From contig NZ_LPVF01000001.1 in assembly GCF_001517105.1 (NCBI RefSeq), positions 124,001 through 188,000 on the forward strand: 64,000 nt of DNA. The letters are read 5' to 3'. Position 1 is the stretch's first letter, and each line of letters begins with the position of its first letter. Of the stretch, positions 52,028 to 62,402 are shown in pieces. The translations under genes and the position numbers were made by a program. Below the pieces are notes generated by a model that was not told where the DNA came from, did no database searches, and saw nothing but the letters and a program-made list of their open reading frames with translations. Source of the stretch: Bacillus halotolerans (GTDB taxonomy: Bacteria; Bacillota; Bacilli; Bacillales; Bacillaceae).

Positions 52028-53479
52028 TCAGCTGTGGAGGAGTTTTTTCTCCACTTGCTCATTTTGTATAAACGCAAATAATTGCTCTTGGTCTTGTACG
52101 GCAGTAAACCCATATGCAGCGGCGGGCGCGCCATCGCCTATACAGATGACAGGGGGGCGGCTTGCTGACGGTTCAGGTGAAATGCCGATTTCTTCTCCTG
52201 CGCTGATCAATTGCTGAGCGGACTGCTTGCCGGGGCAAATGATCATGTGCAGAGGAGACTCACTGATCGTCCGTTCGGTCATTCTGGTGAATCGCTCATC
52301 TATGACGTTTTCATGAGTGATATAGCACAAACAGGCCTCTGATTTCTGCATTTCTTCTACTGAATGACGGCTGCCGACAATCAGCTTTTCAGGTGAATTG
52401 TGATGGTGCTCGGATATGATGAAGCCGCGTTTTATAAGCTCTGCCTTTCCTGCTTCTGACGCTGCACTCAGGCGTGCGGTCAGCTGGCGAATGTCGATTC
52501 GTTTAGACGCGAGCGCTTCAAAAAATTCGCAAACCGCACGGCGTGATGTGAAGAAAATATCCTCAAAGGTGCTGATCTGTCCTAGAATATCCTCGTGGGC
52601 AGGTATTTTTTCAGTCCGCCATTTCGGCCATTCGATGACATCGGCACCATAATCGCGCAGCTTGTCTGCCAGCGTATGCTCATCTTCGCCATGAGTGACT
52701 ATCATCATATGCTGCCCGATGAATGGTTTGCTTTCAAACCAGCTGTGTGTTTGAACGTTTACAATATCACCAATGACGATAATGGCGGGATTTGTGATTT
52801 GCTGTTCCTGTATTTTTTGATGGATATCCTGCAGCGTTCCTTTTACGCTCCGCTGGCGGCCCCACGTTCCCCATTGAATCACGATGACAGGGACAGAAGG
52901 AGATTTTCCGTACGCGATGAGCTGCTGGCAAATAAATGGAAGGTTTTTGACACCCATGTAAAACACAAGCGTTTGAACGCTTCGGGCAAGCCCTTCCCAG
53001 TCAAGGTTCGGGGTTCCTTTTAAGGATTTATCATGTGCGGTAATCATGGCGAAAGACGAAGCGAAATCCCGATGCGTGACGGGGATTCCCGCATACAGCG
53101 GCGCTGCGATTCCCGAGGTGATGCCCGGCACCATTTCATAGCGGATGCCATGCTGGTGGAGAGCGTCTGCTTCCTCGCCGACTCTGCCAAACACGCTGGG
53201 ATCTCCGCCCTTCAAACGTACAACAGTTAATCCCTCCGACGCTTTTTCAATCAGCAGGGCATTGATTTCTGCTTGTTTCATAAAATGGCGGTCCGGCAGT
53301 TTTCCGCAATAAATGAACTGGCAGTCTGGTGATGCGTATTCGAGCAGCTTTGGGTTTGCGAGCCGGTCATACAAAATGACATCCGCTTCCTCCAGCGCCT
53401 GTTTTCCTTTTATGGTGATGAGCCCTGGATCTCCAGGTCCGGCGCCCACAAAATATACGATTCCGTTTTTCATGATCAT
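52028..53479 (-). CDS. nasF: Uroporphyrinogen-III C-methyltransferase NasF with HemD-like domain
   Basis: 483-residue fusion. The N-terminal 250 residues are a SUMT/CobA methyltransferase (VGAGPGDPGLITIKG, VRLKGGDPSVFGR, VPGITSG) making precorrin-2 for sirohaem, the nitrite reductase cofactor. The rest resembles uroporphyrinogen-III synthase. Start ATG 53479 behind GGAAGGATGAC; ATG 53473 possible. Last gene of the nas operon. Confidence 0.94.
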   Translation of the reverse strand: MIMKNGIVYFVGAGPGDPGLITIKGKQALEEADVILYDRLANPKLLEYASPDCQFIYCGKLPDRHFMKQAEINALLIEKASEGLTVVRLKGGDPSVFGRVGEEADALHQHGIRYEMVPGITSGIAAPLYAGIPVTHRDFASSFAMITAHDKSLKGTPNLDWEGLARSVQTLVFYMGVKNLPFICQQLIAYGKSPSVPVIVIQWGTWGRQRSVKGTLQDIHQKIQEQQITNPAIIVIGDIVNVQTHSWFESKPFIGQHMMIVTHGEDEHTLADKLRDYGADVIEWPKWRTEKIPAHEDILGQISTFEDIFFTSRRAVCEFFEALASKRIDIRQLTARLSAASEAGKAELIKRGFIISEHHHNSPEKLIVGSRHSVEEMQKSEACLCYITHENVIDERFTRMTERTISESPLHMIICPGKQSAQQLISAGEEIGISPEPSASRPPVICIGDGAPAAAYGFTAVQDQEQLFAFIQNEQVEKKLLHS

Positions 53480-53538
53480 GTCATCCTTCCGTCACTGTAA
53501 AAAATGAAGGATCACTTTGAAAGTGATCCGGTCTTTGA

Positions 53539-53859
53539 TCAATATACGAGATAAACGTATTCTCCTTCGATCAGCGTTTCGTATGTTTTAACACAGCCGT
53601 GATCCGGCTCTTGAACGATTCCGTCTTCCAAGGAGATTTTCCAGTCGTGCATCGGACAGAAGACATATTCGCCGCTGACGATACCTTCTGCAAGGACGCC
53701 GCCCTTATGGGGACAGCGGTTTTCAATGGCGCGGATGCTCCCGTTTGAAAGCTTAAAGACCGCAAGCTCCTTATCTTCAATATACACTGTTTTTCCTAAT
53801 TGTTCAGGCAATTCTTCGATTTTTCCGATACATACTTTTGTGACGTCTTTGTTCACCAT
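53539..53859 (-). CDS. nasE: Nitrite reductase small subunit (Rieske) NasE
   Basis: 106-residue Rieske-type [2Fe-2S] protein with CPH (Cys49, His51) and CPMH (Cys68, His71) ligands. Partner of NasD in NAD(P)H nitrite reductase. Start ATG 53859, 7 bases after AGGAGG; the ATG two codons earlier touches the site. Confidence 0.94.
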   Translation of the reverse strand: MVNKDVTKVCIGKIEELPEQLGKTVYIEDKELAVFKLSNGSIRAIENRCPHKGGVLAEGIVSGEYVFCPMHDWKISLEDGIVQEPDHGCVKTYETLIEGEYVYLVY

Positions 53860-53890
53860 GTCCATTCCTCCTCAATGTTTGTTTCTGTCA

Positions 53891-56308
53891 TTATGATGTG
53901 GTCACGACATTTTCAAATAATTCTTTAGAGGTTTGTTTATCTTCCAGGAAGTCCTTCCACGGATCTTTGTGGACAGAGAGCGTTTCATTCATTCGATCGT
54001 TCAGCTCCTGCCGTTTTTCCGGATCGTTTAAAATATCTTGGACATGGGATAAACCGACGCGCTCCAGCCATGCGGACGTGCGTTCTAAGTAGTTTGCCGT
54101 TTCCCGGTAGTATTGAAGATAAGCGCCTGCGTATTCCAAGACTTCTTCATTTGTTTTCACCTTCATCAGCAAGTCGCCGGCACGCAAATGGGTTCCGCCG
54201 TTTCCGCCGACGTAAAGCTCCCAGCCTCCGTCGATGCCGACAACGCCAAGATCTTTAATGCCGGACTCTGCACAGTTTCGCGGACAGGCAGATACGGCCA
54301 TTTTCACTTTATGAGGCGTGTTGAGTCCTTCAAATTTTTTCTCAAGGTCGATGCCTAAGGCCATGGAGTCTTGTGTGCCGAAGCGGCAGAATTGTTCGCC
54401 TACACATGTTTTTACCGTGCGGAGTGTTTTTCCGTACGCGTAGCCTGACGGCATATCAAGATCGGCCCATACCTTTGGCAGGTCTTCTTTTTTCACGCCG
54501 ATCAAGTCAATTCGCTGGCCGCCTGTCATTTTGACGAGCGGGATCTCGTATTTGTCGACGACATCAGCGATTTTGCGAAGATCTTGAGAGTTGGTTACAC
54601 CGCCGTACATCCGCGGTACGACAGAGTAGGTGCCGTCTTTTTGAATATTGGCGTGCATCCGTTCATTAACAAAGCGGGATGTTCTCTCATCCTCATATTT
54701 GGACGGATTGATCATGCCTAAATAGTAGTTCAGAGCCGGACGGCATTTGGAACAGCCTTCTGGCGTTTTCCAGCCGAGCACGTTCATGACTTCTCTTGTA
54801 TGTGACAGCCCTTTGGCTTTGATTTCTTCGACAACCTCGTCTCTCGACAATGAGGTGCAGCCGCAAATCGCTTCTTTTTGGACTGATGCGTCAAAGTCTG
54901 ATCCCAGCGTATATTGAAGGATGTCTTCTACGAGCGGCTTACAGCCTCCGCATGAGCGGGACGCGCCGGTGCAAGCTTTGATTTCATCTGTTGATGAACA
55001 GCCCTGTTCCTGGATGGCTTGAATAATTGCTCCTTTTGACACGCCGTTACAGCCGCAGATGATTTCATCATTGCTCATGGCAGCGGTCAGACTTGTGCCG
55101 GCTTCTTGGTTGAGAGGCTGTAAAATTGAGATTTTAGAGGTTTCAGAGATATCTGCTTCTTTTTGAATCATCGAAAACAGGCGGTTGCCCTCACTGCTGT
55201 CGCCGAATAAAACGGCTCCGACAATCTGATTGCCTCGCAGCACGACTTTCTTATAAATGCCATCCTGTTCATCAAAGACCTTAATCGCTTTTTTCTCGTC
55301 TGATTCGTTAAAGTCACCGGCAGAAAAGACCTCGACTCCTGATACTTTGAGTTGAGTGGAGAGAACGGAGCCTTCATAAGGTTTCGTTTCAACACCGCAG
55401 ATATGTTTAGCGAGAACTTTCGCCTGTTCATAGAGCGGCGCCACGAGTCCGTATGCGATTCCTCGGTGCTCGGCGCATTCACCGACCGCATAAACGTGCG
55501 GAATTTCAGTTTGCATATAATCGTTGACAATGATGCCGCGGTTGACTGGAATTCCGCTTTCGGCCCCAAGCGCTGTATTTGGGCGGATGCCGACGGCCAT
55601 GACGACTAAATCGGCTTCAACGCTTGTGCCGTCTTTGAACCTGACGCCCTCGACCCGGTCATCTCCGAGAATTTCTTCTGTTTGCTTTTCAAGCAGAAAG
55701 GTCATTCCTTGTTTTTCTAATTCGTTTTGCAGCAGGCGTCCGGCCGTTGCGTCAAGCTGGCGTTCCATCAGGAAGGGAGCGAGATGGATAACGGAAACTT
55801 CCATACCGAGATTCAGCAGGCCGCGCGCAGCTTCTAAGCCAAGCAAGCCCCCGCCAATGACGGCTGCTTTTTTATATTGTTTTGACGCAGCGAGCATCGT
55901 GTCTGTATCTTTTATGTCCCGGAAAGCTGTGACGCCTTTTTTGTCTGCGCCCGGAATCGGCAGAATAAAAGGGACAGAACCCGTAGCCAGGATCAGTTCA
56001 TCATAAGGCTGTATTCTGTCTGCATCGGTGATGACCGTTTTGTTTTCGGTGTCCACTTTAATAACTGTTTCATTGGTATACAATTGTATATTGTTTTCTT
56101 CGTACCAGTTCCAATCGTTTAACGTAATATCTTTGATATCTGTATCGCCTTGCAGCACTTTTGACAAAAGGATTCGGTTGTAGTTGGGATGCGGTTCGGA
56201 ACCAAAAATTGTGATTTGAAATTCGTCTTTTGAAACATTCAGTATCTCTTCAATGGCCCTTACCCCGGCCATTCCATTACCAACAAGAACTAGCTGTTTT
56301 TTTCCCAT
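53891..56308 (-). CDS. nasD: Nitrite reductase large subunit NasD
   Basis: 805-residue assimilatory and respiratory NADH-nitrite reductase. FAD and NAD domains (GNGMAGVRAIEE, IGGGLLGLEAA), two BFD-type [2Fe-2S] domains (CGCNGVSKG...CGGCKPLV and CGCTSLSRD...CSKCRPAL), and the sirohaem/[4Fe-4S] site with CVGEQFC and CPRNC. Reduces nitrite to ammonia. AAGGAGCGG precedes the start. A TnrA box lies just upstream, so nasDEF can be expressed apart from nasBC. Confidence 0.96.
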   Translation of the reverse strand: MGKKQLVLVGNGMAGVRAIEEILNVSKDEFQITIFGSEPHPNYNRILLSKVLQGDTDIKDITLNDWNWYEENNIQLYTNETVIKVDTENKTVITDADRIQPYDELILATGSVPFILPIPGADKKGVTAFRDIKDTDTMLAASKQYKKAAVIGGGLLGLEAARGLLNLGMEVSVIHLAPFLMERQLDATAGRLLQNELEKQGMTFLLEKQTEEILGDDRVEGVRFKDGTSVEADLVVMAVGIRPNTALGAESGIPVNRGIIVNDYMQTEIPHVYAVGECAEHRGIAYGLVAPLYEQAKVLAKHICGVETKPYEGSVLSTQLKVSGVEVFSAGDFNESDEKKAIKVFDEQDGIYKKVVLRGNQIVGAVLFGDSSEGNRLFSMIQKEADISETSKISILQPLNQEAGTSLTAAMSNDEIICGCNGVSKGAIIQAIQEQGCSSTDEIKACTGASRSCGGCKPLVEDILQYTLGSDFDASVQKEAICGCTSLSRDEVVEEIKAKGLSHTREVMNVLGWKTPEGCSKCRPALNYYLGMINPSKYEDERTSRFVNERMHANIQKDGTYSVVPRMYGGVTNSQDLRKIADVVDKYEIPLVKMTGGQRIDLIGVKKEDLPKVWADLDMPSGYAYGKTLRTVKTCVGEQFCRFGTQDSMALGIDLEKKFEGLNTPHKVKMAVSACPRNCAESGIKDLGVVGIDGGWELYVGGNGGTHLRAGDLLMKVKTNEEVLEYAGAYLQYYRETANYLERTSAWLERVGLSHVQDILNDPEKRQELNDRMNETLSVHKDPWKDFLEDKQTSKELFENVVTTS

Positions 56309-56375
56309 CAGATGATCCGCTCCTTATCAATGTTTTTTCCAGCGTAGCACAGCAAAAAGAAATATTTAAGATGCA

Positions 56376-56392
56376 TGTTATAAAATGTAACA
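56376..56392 (-). promoter_or_regulatory. TnrA box upstream of nasD
   Basis: TGTTATAAAATGTAACA matches TGTNA-N7-TNACA exactly. Lies 68 bases before nasD in the nasC-nasD gap. nasDEF is also known to respond to ResDE and NsrR; I could not place those sites with confidence. Confidence 0.7.
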
Positions 56393-56428
56393 AAAAATAC
56401 GAAAATTTCTAAAAATTTTATGAAAATT

Positions 56429-58561
56429 TTAAATAGGTCTGACTCGGACGGCGCATACCTTAAAACCGGGCATTTTACACGCTGGATCTAGGCTGTCGCC
56501 AATCAAATCATTTACGTTTTGGGCATCCGTCCAGTGGATGGGAACAAATACTGTGTCTTTTCTGATGTGTTCTGACCATTTGCTGCGGACGGTGATGCTT
56601 CCGCGAGGAGATTCGATGTTCACGAGAACGCGGTCTTCGATATTGTAGGCCGCTGCTGTTTTCGGATGGATTTCCATAAATGATTCAAAATGTCTTGCGG
56701 CCAAAGAGGCGCTTTTTCTTGTTTGGACACCTGTTAAATAATGAGACATGACCCTTCCGGTCGTTAAAAACAACGGATATTCTGCAGTCGGCTTATCTTT
56801 TGGAACAACGGGTTCGTTTGAGATCACACTTAATGCCGCTTTTTGATCCGGATGTGCAAATGAGTCCTCAAATAAGCGCCCGGTTCCGGGATGATCAGGC
56901 TCCGGACACGGCCAGTGAATCCCGCCTTCTTGTCTGAGCCTGTCGTATGTGATGCCGGAATAATCGGCGATTCCGCCGCGGCTTGCTTCTCTTAATTCGT
57001 TAAAGATATCCTTCGCAGACGTGTAGGGAAAATAACGGCCTTTTCCGAGAACGGACGCGATTTCGCAAATGATCTGCCAATCATGCTTTGCTTCTCCCGG
57101 GCAGGGGCGGCTCGCTTCCCTCAATGTCACGCGGCCTTCGAGATTAGTCATCGTGCCTTCGTCTTCTAAGTAAGAGGATGCGGGCAAAATGACATCGGCG
57201 AATTTCGCAGTTTCAGATAGAAACAAGTCGATCGCAACAAAGAATGTCAGTTTCGACAGCGCCTGTTTGACAAGGTTGGCATTTGGGCTGGAGACTGCTG
57301 GATTGGAACACATTAGAAACAGTCCTTTAATGTCTCCATCGTTGATTTTTTCCATCATTTCATAGGCTGAGACGCCTTTTCGCGGGAGCTCATCCGGATT
57401 GACTCCCCACACTTTTGCAATATAAGCCCGATGTTCTTCGTTTTCGATAGAACGGTAGCCGGGAAGCTGATCTGCTTTTTGGCCATGCTCTCGGGCGCCT
57501 TGCCCATTGCCCTGTCCGGTGATCGCTCCGTAGCCCGAGTAAGGCTTGCCGATTTTTCCTGTGATCAGCACCACATTTAAGAAGCCTTTCACAGCTGCGG
57601 TTCCGTCGGTTTGCTGTTCAATGCCGCGGGCTGTAAACAGCATGCCGGACGTTTCCTTGGCAAACTTCATAGCGGCCTTTCGCATTTGCTCTAAAGGAAC
57701 ACTTGTCTGCTCGGCGATGTCTTCCAGATTTAAAGCGCCGGTATGCTGTTTGAGCTCATCAAATCCGTTTGTGCGCGTGCGAATGAAGTCTTCGTTTATC
57801 AGCTGTTCGTCTATGATGATTTTGACTAAACCGTTGGCAAGGGCTGCGTCTGTTCCGGGTTTGATTTTCAGATGAAGGTCGGCTATTTTTGTCGTCGCTG
57901 TTTCCCGGGGGTCAATGGCAATGAGATAAGCCCCGTTTTCTTTCGCTTGTTCAAAATACGGCATGATGGTCGGCTGGCATTCCGCGATATTGGTGCCGGC
58001 CAAAATGATCACTCGGGTGTGGGGGATTTCCGCTAAGGGATTCGTCAAGCCTCTGTCTGCTCCGAATGTTTGGTTGGCTCCGGTTGCTGCGGCGGACATA
58101 CATAGCCGGCCGTTGTAATCGATGTATTTTGTCTGTAAGCCGACTCGTGCGAACTTTCCTAATAGATATGCCTCTTCATTCGTAATCGAGGCGCTTCCGT
58201 AGACAGCCATCGCATCATGACCGTGTTTGTCTTGGATCAGGGTGACTTGCTCTTTTATATAGTTCAGCGCTTCAGCCCAGGTAACAGGCACAAACTCATC
58301 GTTTTTTTTGAGCAGCGGCCGGGTGATGCGGGAGGAGTGCAGGGCATGCTGGTGGGCGTTCATCCCTTTCATGCATAAACGGCCTTGTGTCGTGGGATTG
58401 TCGATGCCGATGGCTGTATACTTTTTCCGTGTGACGATGGTTTGTTCCACAAGCTGCATTTTGCATTGCATGCTGCAAAACGGACATTGGGTGTCGTATG
58501 TTTTTTCTGATTGGACGTCTTGCTGTTTTTCGCGGAAATATCTAAGCAGTCGTTCAGTCAA
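56429..58561 (-). CDS. nasC: Assimilatory nitrate reductase catalytic subunit NasC
   Basis: 710-residue molybdopterin oxidoreductase reducing nitrate to nitrite. N-terminal [4Fe-4S] ligands CPFCSMQC and LCMKG, Mo-bis-MGD domains with CMSAAATGANQTFG, GTNIAECQP, RGIEQQTDG and the C-terminal dinucleotide fold from YPLFLTTGRVMSHYLTG. No Tat signal, so cytosolic. Starts at TTG 58561 after AAGGATGAGG, 6 bases after nasB. Confidence 0.95.
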   Translation of the reverse strand: MTERLLRYFREKQQDVQSEKTYDTQCPFCSMQCKMQLVEQTIVTRKKYTAIGIDNPTTQGRLCMKGMNAHQHALHSSRITRPLLKKNDEFVPVTWAEALNYIKEQVTLIQDKHGHDAMAVYGSASITNEEAYLLGKFARVGLQTKYIDYNGRLCMSAAATGANQTFGADRGLTNPLAEIPHTRVIILAGTNIAECQPTIMPYFEQAKENGAYLIAIDPRETATTKIADLHLKIKPGTDAALANGLVKIIIDEQLINEDFIRTRTNGFDELKQHTGALNLEDIAEQTSVPLEQMRKAAMKFAKETSGMLFTARGIEQQTDGTAAVKGFLNVVLITGKIGKPYSGYGAITGQGNGQGAREHGQKADQLPGYRSIENEEHRAYIAKVWGVNPDELPRKGVSAYEMMEKINDGDIKGLFLMCSNPAVSSPNANLVKQALSKLTFFVAIDLFLSETAKFADVILPASSYLEDEGTMTNLEGRVTLREASRPCPGEAKHDWQIICEIASVLGKGRYFPYTSAKDIFNELREASRGGIADYSGITYDRLRQEGGIHWPCPEPDHPGTGRLFEDSFAHPDQKAALSVISNEPVVPKDKPTAEYPLFLTTGRVMSHYLTGVQTRKSASLAARHFESFMEIHPKTAAAYNIEDRVLVNIESPRGSITVRSKWSEHIRKDTVFVPIHWTDAQNVNDLIGDSLDPACKMPGFKVCAVRVRPI

Positions 58562-58567
58562 AATGCC

Positions 58568-60886
58568 TCATCCTTTCTTAAGTGCGCCAGCCTGTATAGG
58601 CTGATCTTGTATCAATGACAGGTCTGTTTGAAGGTTTTCCAGCAGCTGCGTCCGCAAATCCTGTTCAAATAATACCTCTCTGATATGAATGATGCCCAGG
58701 CGGTCAATCCACTGATGAACCGCTTCTGCGTAGTGAGCCGTTTCGCGATAATATTGAAGAAGGCCTTTCATCATAATGGCAGTATTTTCTTCGCTATCCG
58801 TCACACAAAACAGCATTCCGGCACGGGCATGCCCACCCCGGATGCCGCCAGTGTAAATGTCCCAGCCCTCTTGTGTTCGAATGGCGCCGATATCCTGTAT
58901 AGCTGCGGCGGTGCAGTCTTTTTCACACGACAAGCTGATGGATATGTGATCGGGCATGGAAAGCATGTCAGTATGTCTTTCGATATGGCTTGCCAGCTTT
59001 TGAATAGAGCGATCTTCCCCGCACGTACATGCTATGACACTTTGCAGCGTGCGGCGGTGCTGATGAGTGAAAACTGGCATGTGCAGTTCTTTTCTGATGT
59101 TTGCAAGGTCATTCGGACGGATTCCGGAAAGCTTCAGCCTCTGGCCGTGAGTTATTGAAACATTGGGGATGCCGAATGTCTCGATGATGTTTGCGATGTT
59201 TCTGAGTTCCTTCGCATTTGTCAGCCCGCCGTACATTTGCGGAATGAGGGTGCATGTATCCTCGGGCGATGTTTCAAGAGACTGGATATAGCCAGGCTGC
59301 AGCAATTCCATGTAATAGTGAAGCGCCGGAACACAAACGCGGCAGCCGTTTTTCGTTTTCCAGCCAAGCTGATTCATTGCCTCAGCAGGATCAGGGAAAT
59401 GACATCGGTGCAGTTCGGCGATGACTTCATCTTCCGTCAAATCAGTGCAGCCGCAAAACGAAGGCTGGCCGGCTGGTTCTGTATATTCGCTGCTGGCCAT
59501 GTATTTCAGAAGGTCTTCAACGAGCGGCTTGCAGCCTCCGCAAGAGCCGGATGCTTTTGTGCACTGCTTCACTTCTTCGACCGTTGTTAAGCCTTTCGTG
59601 TGCACCGCTTCTTCAATCAAACCTTTTGTCACCGAGTTGCATTGGCAAATGGGTTCAGCGGGAGGCATGGATGCAAATGATATGCCGCTTTGATCCGGTT
59701 CGATCAGCTGCTTTTTGACAATGGAAATGTCTCTTTGTTTGAGCAGGCTGTCGAGAAGCCTCTGTTTATCACGTGTGTCTCCGAATAAAATCACACCAGC
59801 CAGTTTGTCTTTCTCAAAGAGGACTTTTTTGTAGCAGCCGGCATGTTCATCATGAAGCTTAATGCTCGTCGTGCCTGCGTCTTCGTGCATCTTTCCTGCC
59901 GACCACACATCAATTCCCGCTATTTTTAAGGCTGCAGATTGGGCAGAGCCATGATACCCTTCACAGGGAACGCCGCAGATGTGTTGTGCGAGGACTTTTC
60001 CTTGTTCATAAAGAGGCGCGACCAATCCGTATACCATTCCGTTGTGCTCGGCGCATTCCCCGACGGCATACACATTCGGTTTGCTCGTCTGCATGAATTG
60101 ATTGACGATGAAGCCGCGGTTTGCGGCGATTCCTGCTGATGCAGCCAATTGGATATTGGGTCTTACACCAGCCGCCATCACAATCAAGTCTGCTTTTATC
60201 GAAGAGCCGTCGCTAAACCGGATACCATCTGCCCGTGAGCCTCCTGTAATGGATGCTGTGTCTTTCTCTAAAAGAAAGGTTAAGCCTTTTCGTTCCAGCT
60301 CAGACTGAAGCAGACGAGAGGCTGTTTGATCGAGCTGTTTTTGCATAATGCTGGGAGAGTGGTGAATGACGCTGACATCCATGCCCAGATGCCGCAGGCC
60401 GACAGCCGCCTCAAGGCCTAATAAGCCGGCGCCGATGACCGCTGCTTTTTGATAACGTTCCGTCATGCTGATAAAAGCTTGGCAGTCTTCTATTGTCCGA
60501 AAGCCGTAAACACCTTCTTTGTCTGTCCCGGGTATGGGGAGAATATGAGGGGAGGAGCCTGTTGCCAGAATCAATTTGTCGTAGGACAGGCTGCGTTTTT
60601 GATCTGTGATGACTTGCTGCAAGTCTGTGTTGATTTGAACGACTGTTTCTCCTGTGTAAAGTGTTATGTCTTGCTTGGCGTACCATTCACTGCTGTTCAG
60701 CACAATGTCATTGAGCGATGCCTCCCCCTGTAAAACGGAGGATAAGAGAATGCGATTATAGTTGGGATGCGGTTCGCTGCCGAAAATGACAATCTGAAAC
60801 ATGTCACGATGAAGCTTTAATATTTCTTCAATACAGCGAATTCCGGCCATTCCGTTCCCTGCTACAATTAATCTTTGTTTCTTCAT
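58568..60886 (-). CDS. nasB: Nitrate reductase electron-transfer subunit NasB
   Basis: 772-residue FAD protein passing NADH electrons to NasC. GNGMAGIRCIEE and IGAGLLGLEAAVGLR are the FAD and NAD motifs; two BFD-type [2Fe-2S] domains (CQCNSVTKG...CGGCKPLVED and CGCTDLTED...CRVCVPAL). Its C-terminal third resembles the nitrite reductase domain of NasD but lacks the full sirohaem cysteine set. AAAGGAGG precedes the ATG. First gene of nasBCDEF, divergent from nasA over a TnrA box. Confidence 0.95.
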   Translation of the reverse strand: MKKQRLIVAGNGMAGIRCIEEILKLHRDMFQIVIFGSEPHPNYNRILLSSVLQGEASLNDIVLNSSEWYAKQDITLYTGETVVQINTDLQQVITDQKRSLSYDKLILATGSSPHILPIPGTDKEGVYGFRTIEDCQAFISMTERYQKAAVIGAGLLGLEAAVGLRHLGMDVSVIHHSPSIMQKQLDQTASRLLQSELERKGLTFLLEKDTASITGGSRADGIRFSDGSSIKADLIVMAAGVRPNIQLAASAGIAANRGFIVNQFMQTSKPNVYAVGECAEHNGMVYGLVAPLYEQGKVLAQHICGVPCEGYHGSAQSAALKIAGIDVWSAGKMHEDAGTTSIKLHDEHAGCYKKVLFEKDKLAGVILFGDTRDKQRLLDSLLKQRDISIVKKQLIEPDQSGISFASMPPAEPICQCNSVTKGLIEEAVHTKGLTTVEEVKQCTKASGSCGGCKPLVEDLLKYMASSEYTEPAGQPSFCGCTDLTEDEVIAELHRCHFPDPAEAMNQLGWKTKNGCRVCVPALHYYMELLQPGYIQSLETSPEDTCTLIPQMYGGLTNAKELRNIANIIETFGIPNVSITHGQRLKLSGIRPNDLANIRKELHMPVFTHQHRRTLQSVIACTCGEDRSIQKLASHIERHTDMLSMPDHISISLSCEKDCTAAAIQDIGAIRTQEGWDIYTGGIRGGHARAGMLFCVTDSEENTAIMMKGLLQYYRETAHYAEAVHQWIDRLGIIHIREVLFEQDLRTQLLENLQTDLSLIQDQPIQAGALKKG

Positions 60887-60968
60887 TTGCCAGACCTCCT
60901 TTGCCTCAGCTTGTAAGTTTTTCTCCTATCAAAAATTATGGCACAATGCTCAGTTAACGCATTAAACG

Positions 60969-60985
60969 TGTCACATTAGCTTACA
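60969..60985. promoter_or_regulatory. TnrA box between nasB and nasA
   Basis: TGTCACATTAGCTTACA, exact match to TGTNA-N7-TNACA, 82 bases from each start (nasB 60886, nasA 61068). Known shared activator site for the divergent nasA and nasB promoters under nitrogen limitation. Confidence 0.85.
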
Positions 60986-61067
60986 CATGTCTTTTCCGAA
61001 AAAATAAGGTCATATATTCTTGATTCAGAAAATTGAAATTTTTATAGGGTCAAGAAAGGGGAATGTT

Positions 61068-62273
61068 ATGAAGCTGTCGGAACTGAAAACAAGCGGTCAC
61101 CCGTCCACTTTGCTCTGCTCGTTTTTATACTTTGATGTAAGTTTTATGATATGGGTTATGCTTGGGGCGCTTGGTGTTTATATTTCTCAGGATTTTGGCC
61201 TGTCTCCCTTTGAAAAAGGACTTATCGTGGCTGTGCCGATTTTATCGGGATCTTTGTTTCGGATCATATTAGGCGTGTTAACGGACAGAATCGGGCCGAA
61301 AAAAACAGCTGTGACCGGAATGCTGGTGACGATGATCCCGCTGCTCTGGGGAACTTTTGGCGGCCGTACGCTGACTGAGCTTTACGGGATCGGCATCCTG
61401 CTTGGCGTAGCCGGCGCGAGCTTTGCTGTTGCGCTTCCTATGGCAAGCCGGTGGTATCCGCCTCATTTGCAGGGACTGGCGATGGGGATAGCGGGTGCGG
61501 GTAACAGCGGCACCTTGTTTGCGACACTGTTTGGCCCCCGTCTTGCAGAGCAGTTCGGCTGGCACAGCGTGATGGGAATTGCGCTTCTTCCTCTGATCAT
61601 CGTCTTTATTCTGTTTGTTTTCATGGCGAAGAATTCTCCTGAACAACCGGCGCCGCAGCCGCTCAAAAACTACTTGCAGGTGTTCGGACAGAAGGAAACG
61701 TGGTTTTTCTGTCTGCTGTACAGCGTCACTTTTGGAGGATTTGTCGGGCTGTCCAGCTTTTTGGCGATATTCTTCGTTGATCAATACCAGCTGTCAAAAA
61801 TTCACGCGGGAGATTTCGTCACATTATGTGTAGCAGCGGGCAGTTTTTTCCGGCCTGTAGGGGGCTGGATTTCCGATCGAGTCGGGGGCACGAAGGTTCT
61901 TTCTGTTCTGTTTGTCATCGTGGCTCTTTGCATGGCCGGAGTCAGCAGTCTGCCGTCTCTTTCAATGGTTATCATCCTTTTATTTGTCGGAATGATGGGA
62001 CTCGGAATGGGCAACGGAGCAGTGTTTCAGCTCGTCCCGCAACGCTTCCGGAAAGAAATTGGAATGGTGACGGGGATCGTCGGCGCAGCAGGAGGCATCG
62101 GAGGGTTCTTTCTGCCAAACATTTTAGGGTCATTAAAACAGATGACAGGCACATATGCCATCGGATTTATCACGTTTTCCTGTATCGCATTGCTGGCGTT
62201 TGTGCTTGTGATTGCCGCAGGATATTACTGGAGAAAAAGCTGGAGCGCGGAAAGCAGCCCGGCGGATGTTTGA
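61068..62273 (+). CDS. nasA: Nitrate transporter NasA
   Basis: 401-residue MFS nitrate/nitrite porter with 12 hydrophobic segments. Nitrate signature blocks [11 protein letters not shown] (helix 5) and [13 protein letters not shown] (helix 11), and [12 protein letters not shown] after helix 2. Start ATG 61068 behind AAGAAAGGGG; the frame upstream lacks a ribosome site. Divergent from the nasB operon. Confidence 0.95.
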   Translation: MKLSELKTSGHPSTLLCSFLYFDVSFMIWVMLGALGVYISQDFGLSPFEKGLIVAVPILSGSLFRIILGVLTDRIGPKKTAVTGMLVTMIPLLWGTFGGRTLTELYGIGILLGVAGASFAVALPMASRWYPPHLQGLAMGIAGAGNSGTLFATLFGPRLAEQFGWHSVMGIALLPLIIVFILFVFMAKNSPEQPAPQPLKNYLQVFGQKETWFFCLLYSVTFGGFVGLSSFLAIFFVDQYQLSKIHAGDFVTLCVAAGSFFRPVGGWISDRVGGTKVLSVLFVIVALCMAGVSSLPSLSMVIILLFVGMMGLGMGNGAVFQLVPQRFRKEIGMVTGIVGAAGGIGGFFLPNILGSLKQMTGTYAIGFITFSCIALLAFVLVIAAGYYWRKSWSAESSPADV

Positions 62274-62360
62274 TGTTTGGATGGGAGACACGCGAGTGCG
62301 CGTGTCTTTTTTGCTGTTTTTCAACTTTCTCTTGATTTTAACTCGTGAACCGATCAGAAT

Positions 62361-62381
62361 AAATAGTAATTATTACGATTT
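62361..62381 (+). promoter_or_regulatory. Zur box upstream of folE2
   Basis: Core AGTAATTATTACGA; one mismatch (A for C at position 5) from the 21 bp Zur consensus. Ends 21 bases before the folE2 ATG. Confidence 0.85.
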
Positions 62382-62402
62382 GAAACGGAAGGAGTTTTCT
62401 GA

